Made by a program: the position numbers and the translations under genes. A stretch of 64,000 bases of DNA from Amoebidium appalachense (taxonomy: Eukaryota; Ichthyosporea). The stretch lies in NCBI GenBank assembly GCA_963693365.1, contig CAVNZM010000001.1, positions 12,276,001-12,340,000 on the forward strand. The letters are read 5' to 3'. Shown piece by piece: positions 48,388 to 64,000 of this stretch (positions within the stretch are counted from its first letter, which is position 1; each line of letters opens with the position of its first letter). The notes beneath the pieces are model-generated. The model was not told where the DNA came from. It saw only the letters and a program-made list of their open reading frames with translations, and searched no databases.

Positions 48388-49273
48388 CTTCCGCCCCCTT
48401 CACCCAAGCACTCACACACCTCTTCTCTGATCCCTTCCTCACTCGCAGCGCCCCCCTGCCTGCCCACACGACCACAAAGTACACCAACGCAAACACAACT
48501 CTGCACATACAGACACAGCTCCACACACGCACAACACAACGAAGGTCAAGCACCAGATAGGACGATCGGGTTTCGTGTACGCCTGCAGGCGCCTATATTC
48601 ACTGTATGCACGTATGCAAAAGCCCAAGACAGTCCCCTATCACCCCCTCCTCCCCTCCCCCCCGCCCTCCCCACTCATCCCTTGCTCCCCATCTCACCTC
48701 GATCGACTTCTGTCTCACGCCACTATTACCACACCCTTCATCCCCCCCCCCCCCCCCCCCCCCCCCAGCTCTCTTTCAAGATGTTGACAGCGCTAACACA
48801 GGAGCAGAAACATGCACCTTGACAAGCGGAAATAACACAAGCGCACAAGCATACGGTCAATACACTTTGCCCAAGCACATAACACCTTACCAAGATGGTG
48901 CACAGCCCATAAACGTAGTTGTAGTTTCTTGCTTGAAGTTTTAATCTTTTAAGTGCCCCAATTTGACACTTTTTATTTCAACACACAAGTCACTGATCAT
49001 ATCCTAATGCTTGAAGCTGGTACGTATTTACAAGAGAGAGAAGCGACGAGATCCAGTTTCACAGAAAAGAGAAACGTGGGTTGTGAAGGAGAGGAGGACA
49101 ACAAGGGCTTGTCGATAATAAGGGGCTCAGGGGGGCGGAGAGGGGCCGAGGGGCGGAGGCTGGAAGCGGGAGGGTGGGTGGGGGGTGGGGGGTTATGGGT
49201 GGCAGCGAAAGAGGGGGGGGGGGGGGGGCACTAGCTAATAATATAAGCATGCATATTATATTTGGTATACAAC
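47586..49273. other. Gene-poor interval between D1 and the THAP gene
   Basis: C tracts at 47776-47802 and 48353-48386, (CA)n at 48066-48126 and 48146-48180, CCCA repeats, and otherwise unique sequence without supported exons. Confidence 0.5.
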
Positions 49274-49734
49274 TCAATTAACGTGCAACGATGAACATGG
49301 AAGTGATAGTGGGTAATAATTCGTTTCCAGGTAGGGTGTTTGCGCAATCAAGGATGTGGCGGGAAACGTCAGCCAATCGGGTAACCGCGCGCTGTGCGCC
49401 AGACCGTGCGCCGGGCCTCGCCTGCATGCAGTCGCCTCCGAAGTCGCCGGCTGCCACAGTACAGTACACACCCGCGCCCTGCGCCCCCCCCCCCCCCCCC
49501 CCCCTCCTTCCCCTCTTCCCACCTCCCGAGTCCTTATCAATGTTCCCACCTCCCCAGCTGCACACACACACACACAACACACACACACACACATACAGAC
49601 ATCCAGAAACATCCACATCGGCACCGTGACACCCCCCCCCCCCCCCCCCCCCCCCCACGCAGTACAGTACACACCCCCGCCCTGCGTCCCCTTCCCCTCT
49701 TCCCACCTCCCTACCAATCTTCCCACCTCCCCAG

Positions 49735-49773
<39 letters not shown>

Positions 49774-50061
49774 GCACACACACACATACACACACACACA
49801 CACCCCTCCGTTTTGGTCAAAGGCACTCAAAGGGAAGTGGCTTCGGCACAACAGAAGGCGCGGGTACTTGCCCTCACTACTTAATCTTAACGCACTAGCA
49901 ATGTAATCGTCAGTCCGTCCCACTCTCTTGAGAAACTGTTTGCGTCTCTGTGCTGCATTTGAGCCCATGGGAAGGTAAACGAAATGTCCCTGGCCGTTTT
50001 TCTGCACTGTGGCATTGCACAGCACGTGGCAGCAGCTAGTCACCATGCTTGCCCACTTCAG
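49274..50061 (-). CDS. Small THAP-domain (C2CH zinc finger) protein
   Basis: Exon 50061-49804 follows the acceptor CATTAGCACAG. The ATG at 50046 gives MVTSCCHVLCNATVQKNG, then HFVYLPMG, a basic helix (RRKQFLKRVGRTDD), and LLLCRSHFPLSAFD. This is the THAP pattern of an N-terminal Cys pair, LP motif, and C-x2-H-F near the end of the domain; the usual Trp of the helix is replaced. THAP domains bind DNA and occur in transcription regulators and in some transposases. A second exon, 49450-49274 (acceptor GTGGCAG), joins in phase 0 and adds about 58 residues (PATSEATACRRGP...), but it is supported only by phase. A 5'UTR intron is implied. No transposase domain follows. Confidence 0.6.
49458..49760 (+). 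repeat. Tandem duplication of ~100-120 bp in the THAP intron
   Basis: agtacagtacacaccc...ccctgcg, cttcccctcttcccacctcc and cccacctccccagctgcaca occur at 49458-49580 and again at 49662-49760, each followed by (CA)n. The first unit holds an extra C tract. Confidence 0.9.
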
Positions 50062-50605
50062 CTGTGCTAATGAGTAGAAGAAAAAGGGAAAGACTAACTT
50101 TGTTCCACTGTCTACAGCTACTCTAAGAAGCAACGTTTTTAAACCACACAGTCCCAACTTACTCGCTAAAAAAAACACCCCAACCCTAAGCGAAAGGCTT
50201 CTTTCTCTCTCGACTCTGCTAAGGGCACCAACCGTCCCACTACTCCGGCGGCCAGGGGTTGAAAATCAATCAAGAAAAAGAGCATCAAACTACCCCCCGC
50301 ACCGCCGGCATTCGATGCAATTGATACCCCCATCCGATCAATAATTTTCCAGCCCTAGCGCACGCGCGCCGCAATCTATTTTTGGCATAGTACTAAGGGT
50401 TTTTTAATCGGTCTATTGAGATGGCACATTCAGCGATCACTGGACTCTATCGAACCGTCGAGGCGCCGCGACAGAAAGCATGCACGCGGTCCGAGAGTGT
50501 AACTCGCCTGCAGCGAACGTAAAGTTCATCGCAGCGCGTGCAAACCGTCAGTACGTGTGAGGTCGCCGGTAGCCGCGCGCGCACACACGAACACACACGC
50601 ACGCA

Positions 50606-50637
<32 letters not shown>

Positions 50638-52235
50638 CACCTCCGCGCGCGCGGGCGTCGTGCGTGTACAAACACAAAAACAACAGACAAAAACAAAAGC
50701 ACTTACTAAGCAGGGAGCACACACAAGCGCGCGCGCGCGTAGCACGGTAGTGTAGGGGTAGTCAGGTGCTAGTACGTTTAGGTGTTATGTAAGCTTGTTA
50801 TCTATCTATCATAACTAAGCCGCGCTTACGCGTGGGTTACCCCTCGAGCACACTGCACGGCGCCACGTGTGGAACATCAAAGCAACACAGGCACACACCG
50901 CGGCGCACTGTCATACATCATCTGCACGTCCTTGCACTGCCTCCGCACTCACCCTTGCACACACGCGCACGCATCCACGCACGTCCGCACGCTCGAACTC
51001 ACCCATGCACACACGCGCACGCATCCAGACACATCCGCACGCTGGCTGGCACTCACGCTGGCTCTCTCGCTCTCTCGCACACGCACGCACGCACATTCGC
51101 TTGCACGTACGCACGCACACGCACGTACACACGCCCGCACGCTCGTACGCATGCACGCCCACGCGCCCACCACGCACACCCGCATACAGCCACACAGACC
51201 TGGGACGTGGCACTGGGAGCCTTGACACGCGCGCAGACAAGTGCGGCACACACACGTACACAAGGGCACGCACACGCACATCTGCAGGCGCGCGCGCCCC
51301 ACACCAGACACGCACACACCCTCACAGCCACTGCCACACGCACGAAATATATATTAAAAGTTCTAATACCGAAAATCAAAGTGGAATGTTTCAATTTGAA
51401 TGTGCGGGGAGGGGGGGGGGGGGGGGGGGGGGGGGGAGGGGGGAAGAGGGTTTCTAACATGTACTGCAATACTATTAGTAAGGTACTTTCAAAGAAGGGC
51501 CACAGGGGATGTTACGAGTAAGGACTGAGAAGAGGGAAAAGTTGTGGTGGGGTGTGTAGGGCCTACTGTAGCTCGAGGGCAGAAAGGGAACCGGAAGAGG
51601 AGGCAGGGAAAAGGAGGGTTGTGCGAGAGGGGGGGGGGGGGGGGGGGCTCGAGGGAGGGGAGCTTGAAACCTTAGAAATAACATTTTGAGCTTTCATGCG
51701 TGTGACAAACATTATTGCGTGCACATGCTAGTGTGGTGTGCCAAGGGCCTCACGTTCATGTTGTGGGCAGTCGGACCACTGAGAGTTTCAACCAACATGG
51801 TTTGGGAAAAATGATGTGACACCGAGTCCATGTATTTCAAGAAATTCTCACATACATACCATGTCCCTCATGCCTCGAGCTCAGTCATCAGGGTACCGGC
51901 AAGCCTTCCTCGCATAAATAAAAAAACAACGAACAAACCACCGACAATATTTTCATTTCTACTGTGCCTGGCAGCCCATGTTTTATTGAATCGGACGGCA
52001 TCATTTGAAACAGTATTGAGCACTGTCAAGGATAAAAGAGGGGGGGGAAAGCCACTATAGTTTTCAGCAGCTCATGACAATATCAGAAACAGGTCCTCCT
52101 GCCGCAAAACTTTACTTGTTTCTCTAAGACATATAATGCATTGTTTTCAACACGTATAGACAGAACACTCCCTGCTTTCTATATTTCAAGTTGCACATAT
52201 GCTGCAGTAATCACATAAACTCCGCCTATTGGTTC
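50062..52235. other. Interval between THAP gene and gene S
   Basis: It contains (CGCA)n at 50598-50628, a CACG-rich stretch at 50940-51330 made of diverged ~60-bp units (cacacgcgcacgcatccacg-like), a G tract at 51411-51437, and mostly unique sequence after 51660. No supported exon was seen. Any 5'UTR exon of the THAP gene would lie just right of 50061. Confidence 0.5.
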
Positions 52236-52940
52236 TCACACGCCGCGGCGCCTTGCAGCCCTCCTGACCCCCTTTTGTCCTCCACCGACACCCTGTCGAC
52301 TGCCGGTCCGAGTCAGCGTGCCATCAGGCAGCCTGTAGCAGACACCGAGAAACGCCCTCTGGCGTTCCTCTTCATTCGCAAAGTCGTACCCCTGAAGCAG
52401 TGCGACCCTTACACAAGTTCCAGTGGCAACGTGCGCACCATCTCCGATCTTGAGGAGCGCCCGCCTGTAGGCCTCCGTGTCGTCAATGTTCGGAGCAAGC
52501 GCCTTCTCCTGCTGCGTCATGCCAGCGATATTGGCGGTGTTCAAGGCTGCCGTTTCAATGGTCCTGTGAAATAAAAGCAGTTGTGTCAGCGCTACTGTAA
52601 GCATGCTTGTACACCGAAAAATGTCATGATCACTTACATGATGATAACATCAGAACCACCAGAATATTAAATTGTTTTTAGAGAAATATAAAGAAATATA
52701 GTAAAAAAAAGTAGGAATAATACTCGAAAATACTATTTGGAATCCTCAGCGGCTTAATCAGAATAGAGTGAGTCTGGTGTGCCTTGAGCTGTGTAAACTC
52801 GGCATGCTGAGAATGCCAAAATGCCAGTACCCTAGGCCTTAAGGCCAGGTTCGGGATCATTTAAGCCACGCTGTAAAAAAGTTTAACGAACCAGTTTGAC
52901 AAACAAGAACGGCTAGCTATAGGTACTAGGATCCGGGGGT

Positions 52941-52976
<36 letters not shown>

Positions 52977-54540
52977 CTTCTTGATGATAAAATTCCAAGA
53001 GAGCGCAGCAACTCCAGTAATTGACCATGAATTCACCGGCAACAACATTGAACTGCACCAATAATATTGGTCATGCCGCCCGGTGGGTGCAAAGCATGTT
53101 TTAGGGGGGGAGAGGGGGAGGGGGGGGGGGGGAGGGGGGGGGGGGGGTAACATACCTGCCCATCAACTGAAGCTGTAGGCCTGTGTCCGTCATATTGCGG
53201 CCATGTTCCTTGGTGTAGGAATGACTCACGCCAAACATGGTACGAAGCTTGGGCCCCACACCATCCTTGATGGGCTGTCCTCCTCCCACCATGCACCTGT
53301 ACATGTGCTTGTCATCGTTGCCCCCCCACCCCCTTGCACGCTTCAGTGGGACGGAGATGTCCATCTGCTCGGCCAGTTGAACCTTGTGGTAGGCCTTCTG
53401 CAAGTAAGACTGCACGGACTGTTGGCGCCTCACCGGATACCTGTTTTGAACAGAGGAGTAAGCTCAAGCAAATTGTGTCGGGAACTGTACAACGTCATAG
53501 TGTATCATGGTGATTCAGTGTCACGCTAAATTGGGACCATTGTTTAGACTCTCGAGCTGGACGTTTATATATATGCATCCACGTGGGCTCATGACGTTTT
53601 CCTTCCTGTTTCTAAGTGTGCACGTGGCAGTGTTCCAGGAGGGTGGGGGAAGAGAGTGGTTTGAACTTTCAAAAACGGTAGCATCTAGTTCTGGAACTCA
53701 CCACTGTCCTAGGGAGTTAATTAATAAAAAATAATGGGGGGGGGGGGGGGGGGGGGGGTAACTTGTTCTATTATTACGTATGGTGGCCACGACAAAAAAG
53801 TTACTCGTGACAGTGTACATGTGTGTGTTTGACTATGTGCGTGTGCGTGTGCGTGTGCGTGCGCGCGCGCGTGCGTGCGTGTAACATGTGTCTATAGTGT
53901 CACGGTGTGTACATGTGTACAGCGTGTGTGTGTGTGTTTGTGTGTACTGTGTGTGTGTGTATGCTGGGTGTGGGGGAACTAGGGGAGTTGGAGGGGAGGG
54001 GGGGGGGGGGGGGGTAGGGGTTAGTACGTACCTCTCTGAGCGTTTGCCCATCTGGATGACCTTGAAGTAGTTCTGCAGGCACAGCTTCAGAAAGTCAGTC
54101 AGAAACGTCAAAAGTCGCTGGGCGCGTTGAGTGTTGGTGTTCCTTGCTATGTGCTCCACAGCGTCAAGGTGCAGCTGCCCCTCCCCCGCATCTTGGCCGT
54201 CCGGGGGAGGTAGATACCACGTGTCTGTGTTGAGTATGTCTCGGTAGAAGGGGGTGGATGGCTGGTGCAGATTCTCGATAAGCGTGCGGTGCCTGATGCC
54301 TATCATCCTTGCTGCGTCGGCCACCCTTGCATAGTAACTGGAGGTGCGCACAATGTGCAGAACAATGAGGACAAGAAGGTCGCGGGACACGGGCAGGGGC
54401 GTCTCATCTTCACCCCTCTCCAGCGCCTGCTTTCTGGCCTCGCGGATGGCTGCGTCGACGATTAACCCGGCCGTTGACTCCGCGTTCGCATCTTGTGCCG
54501 CTGTGATGTGTGCAAATGGGACGACTTCTTGATCAGCCAT
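52236..54540 (-). CDS. S: intact three-exon orphan protein, 373 residues
   Basis: Exons: 54540-54032 (starts MADQEVVPFAHITAAQDANA), 53440-53156, 52563-52236 (ends ARRRGV, TGA). Joins are AG/GTACGT...AACAG/G and AG/GTATGT...TTCACAG/G, phases 2 and 2, totalling 1122 nt exactly in frame. The first exon is rich in Ala/Glu with a helix (DLLVLIVLHIVRTSSYYARV) followed by a basic IGIRHRTLIE segment. The second exon has KRARGWGG and DKHMYRCMVGGGQPIKDG. The third has an Arg-rich end. There is no signal peptide or membrane span. The clean frame, canonical splice sites and absence of long homopolymers in exons mark it as a real gene. I do not recognise the family; DNA or RNA binding is only a guess from its charge. 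Confidence 0.8.
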
Positions 54541-55513
54541 TTTCACGGTTGATAAGTTGCCAGTAGGAGGGAGCCCTGTAGTATGTGCGCACGTATACAG
54601 TGTATGCAAGAGACGAGAAAAAATTCAACCCTGATGCCCAGTAGAAAGCGGAAACTATTTGAATGGAAACAAATGAACAACTCCGACCGAAAGCTTTTCT
54701 TATTAATAGTACAGTAGCTAAAGTGAAGGGTTGAGAGACTTCTAACACTGTTGCCTTTTACTGTATATGTTTTCAGATTCATGCTGATGATGTGAGCACA
54801 CTGGCTGTTACACTAACAGAATTCTCACGGAGGGTTAGCTGATAAGGAGGGCAACTGACAGCTGGGCGGACTGTCAAAATTTAGGCACGATGTAAAATGA
54901 AAACCCTTTCATGCATTAAATGTTTGAGCTTAAAACTATTCCGCAAAAAAGAGAACTTAATATCCTGAAGGAAAGAGACTGTTGTGGAAGTCTTCTGGCC
55001 TATATGTAGTAGGGTTGACCAGTGAGGTGGTATCATACCGACGACGATGCACACGAACACGCACGAACCGTTGATGCATTTTTCTCTACAGAGCTACGAA
55101 CCCTAACTTCAACTTCGAAAATGAGATTTATACTAAAGGAGAATTGCCAATTGCAAGGACCGTTAATCATGGTGAGCCAGTTCGACTGTCACTTTCTGTG
55201 CACGTGTACTGCACCAACATATGGCCGTCATGAAAATTCCAGAAGTTTTCTGTTACATGTTGCTACGTAGCACACAACCCGTCACGGTGACGTGACGTGA
55301 TCGGAACGCGTGCACGTGAATGATATTTGGTGATATGTCACATGTATATGTATACTCTATATATGGACGTCGTCGTTGTCAGAGAGGCTGCTCTAGTACT
55401 GTATCGTCTAGACAATATTATTGAAGTACTAACAAGGTTATTATGCCTTGTTAAATGACTTGAATGCAAAGGGCTTCTCCCCTCCTTTTTTTCCTTCTCC
55501 TCCTCCTCCTCCT

Positions 55514-55562
<49 letters not shown>

Positions 55563-56520
55563 CTTTGCCCCCTCTCAACGATTGCCCCAGGTTGAGTACA
55601 CGTGTGTTTGGTTGGTTTTTTGGAGAAGGGGGGGGGAGGGGGGGGGGGGGGGGGGGGGGCAAATATATCGTGTTTGTAACTCTGCCCGGGTAGGGTCACA
55701 CTGTGTATATTTTTTTCTTTTGACTGGATTTATTCGACGGAAAGATATGCAAGTATGCACGGCATACTGAGAAGACAATAAAAACTTTTTTTTTTTTCTT
55801 TTGACTGGATTTTTTCGACGGAAAGATATGCAAGTATGCACGGCATACTGAGAAGACAATAAAAACTTCACGAGTTATCCAGTAACAAGTGCATACTGAG
55901 ATACCTGAACACTGTGTGAAAAACTTCACGAGTTATCCAGTAACAAGTGCATACTGAGATACCTGATCACTGTGTGAAAATCATATAAATACTCAATGTG
56001 ACGACCAACAGAATTCAACAAAAAGTCTAAAGTGTTCACATTGCCAGCTAGTGTAGCAGATACCCGGAGGGAAAGAGGTAAAACGCGACATAAAAATTCA
56101 CACCTATCAACATGCTTGCGATTAAAAAGGTCAGCACAAAAGTGGCACCAGCGGCGATGAAAACAAGAATTACAGCGCCACTGCACAACTTCCCAGGCAT
56201 TATCAACATCAGAAATGTGTATATTGTCCGGGCGCCCGGGGGGATGGAGGGAGGGAGGGAGGGGGGGAGAGGGGGAGGGAGGGACGGAGGGAGGGAGGGG
56301 GGGGGGGGGGGGGGGGGGGGCTCTCGTGCGTGCGCGCCCACACCTGACCAGTGTGCGCGCAAACACGCATGTGTGAGCATGTGTGCGTGGCCGCAGTTAA
56401 GTGTTCATGTGTGTTCAAATTTGGGTAGGTGGGGGGAAAGGGGGAGGGGTGGGCGCGGGCGGAGGGGTGGGGGTGGGAAGAGGGGTGGGGCACCGGTGGG
56501 GCCAAAATTTAAGATAATGC
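54541..56520. other. 5' flank of gene S and tandem-repeat region
   Basis: Mostly unique sequence without supported exons. It holds a T run (55516-55562), a G tract (55628-55660), the tandem pair at 55716-55977, and (GGGA)-type repeats at 56245-56320. Confidence 0.5.
55716..55977 (+). repeat. Two adjacent tandem duplications (~72 bp x2, then ~58 bp x2)
   Basis: Unit 1 (cttttgactggattt...gaagacaataaaaactt) is at about 55716-55787 and 55797-55868, separated by a T run. Unit 2 (aaacttcacgagttatccag...cactgtgtg) is at 55861-55918 and 55919-55977. The end of unit 1 overlaps the start of unit 2. Confidence 0.95.
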
Positions 56521-57388
56521 CAGCTTTCGATTCTTTTGGTGATAACGCACATGTTGTACATCTGACCGTACGTACTCATCGATATGAAATCAAACGGACT
56601 AGCAGGTACCCGCGACATCGGCATAACAGGAAACATAAATTCAGGGCAACAGACTCTTGCAACATCATAACCATCACTTGCTACAGTGGTAATGAGTGGC
56701 CATTCGTCATCCAAACCGCTCACCAGAAAAAGAAAGAGATTCAATCATTCTTGAATATAACAACAAAAATGTCTACTATATATGTACCGATAGATCTACT
56801 CTCCAATAGGAATCAACCATTAAAACTTTAACCCTTCAAGTTTCTCCGTGACATTCAACAACTGATGCCATAGATCCACATTCAAACGACCCCAGTACAT
56901 CCAATTTAAACAGCGCGTACACAAGATAATGCACCAATGAAAAACAATCACCGTGACATTGCACCTGTAAAATCGTGCAATCTTGTCCACTCATACTTCC
57001 AACAGCACAGACACATCTAAGAAAATACAAGCAAGAAATGACACTTCCTCATAAATGCCTCCTTCTTACCTGCTAAATTATGAACAATCCAAATACGCGT
57101 ACGCATGATAATTAATCAATGAACTTCAGCCATCATGACATTGCACCCATTGGAAAATCTACCGTGCATGCCCAAACAGCACCAATACATGTGATCCAAA
57201 TACGCGTACACATGACATTGAACCAATGAATTTCAGAAGTGATGATATTGCACCAACGAAAACCAACCATTTTGTCCGCTCACGCCCCGGCAGAATGGTC
57301 TTGCATGGGCCGGTTCTTTGCTGCGGCCTTTTTTGCCTTTTGCCTTCGGTACAGTGTTCTTGCACCGTATGCGGCAGCCACGGGGATG

Positions 57389-57473
<85 letters not shown>

Positions 57474-58040
57474 GGGGGGGGGGGCGCGTGCGCGCGTGTG
57501 TGTGTGTGCGTGCGTGTGTATGTGTGCGTATGTGTGTGCGCGTGTGCGTGTGTGTGTGCGTGCGTGTGAAGTTTATGTGGGTGTGTGTGTGTTGAGGGGG
57601 GGGGGGGGGGGGGGGGGGGGGGGTTGGAGGGGAAGGAGAAAGTGAATTTAGCCAAACGAGTCAACCACACCAATCTGAATCAACCACACCGCAAGAGACC
57701 GGCCCCATCACTGAAGGACACTTCCCTACACCTCCCTTCCCCTCCCCCCCCCCCTCCCCCCCCCCCCCTCTCCCCCCCCCCCCCCTCCCCCCCCCCCCCC
57801 CCTCCCCCCCCCCCCCCCCCCCCAAAAAAAAAAACAGACAAACCTCCCCTTCTTTTTTTCTCCCTTTCAATCCCGTGTTAGTTATTGGGCAAGAACAAAA
57901 GGTTAAGATAAGGTGGAAAGAGGAGGGGGGTAAGCGAGGGCAGGGGGAAAGATAATGTGAGAACGAGGGGGGGAGGGGGGGGGGGGGGGGGGGAGAGGGG
58001 GGAGTTACATTCACTTCACAATGGCAAACAAGCAAACACA

Positions 58041-64000
<5,960 letters not shown>

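Overview
This 64 kb window is eukaryotic nuclear DNA. Coding segments are short exons bounded by GT/AG, and phase-consistent splicing joins them into recognisable proteins. Between them lies an extreme load of poly-G/poly-C tracts, (GT)n/(CA)n arrays and compound C-A tracts. The recognisable families (METTL21-type lysine methyltransferase, RBR ubiquitin ligase, THAP and C2H2 zinc fingers) are eukaryotic. The sequence does not let me name the lineage; a protist, alga or non-model invertebrate are all possible. Very many open frames are artefacts of homopolymers and microsatellites (poly-Gly, poly-Pro, His-Thr and Cys-Val strings) and are left out.

Layout. 0.3-9.2 kb (minus): a METTL21/VCP-KMT-like methyltransferase, preceded in the same reading frame by exons of an unknown, probably beta-rich N-terminal part. 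10.4-42.5 kb: the most unusual region, a cluster of paralogous genes that I do not recognise. Each has a short first exon, an 'A' exon of about 100 codons, a 'B' exon of about 230-260 codons and, where seen, a basic tail. Two of them (called G1 and G2 here) exist twice as a large inverted duplication: the M arm (about 10.3-20.0 kb, minus) and the P arm (about 35.1-42.6 kb, plus). Between the arms lie two more A/B paralogues (Q1, Q2) and a four-exon gene R. G2 ends in C2H2-like zinc fingers. Most copies carry frameshifts or single stops; G1 in the M arm, R and gene S read cleanly.

43.4-47.6 kb and 56.5-61.9 kb are a direct duplication. The right copy holds the 3' half of an RNF144-like RBR E3 ligase with a C-terminal membrane segment (minus; it runs off the right edge). 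The left copy is a decayed fragment. Between them lie a small THAP-domain gene (49.3-50.1 kb, minus) and gene S, an intact three-exon orphan (52.2-54.5 kb, minus).

Repeats: a dispersed element of about 250-285 bp, with one end always abutting a poly-G/poly-C tract, occurs in full or in part at least eight times. There are also perfect or near-perfect palindromes and fold-backs (1.06, 23.6 and 35.1 kb) and several short tandem duplications, one of which breaks a coding exon. The methyltransferase and the ligase are probably housekeeping genes. The A/B cluster looks like a lineage-specific family in birth-and-death evolution with nuclear-protein features (basic tails, zinc fingers); its function is unknown. 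Exon models were built by eye from frame, phase and homology between copies, without transcript data.
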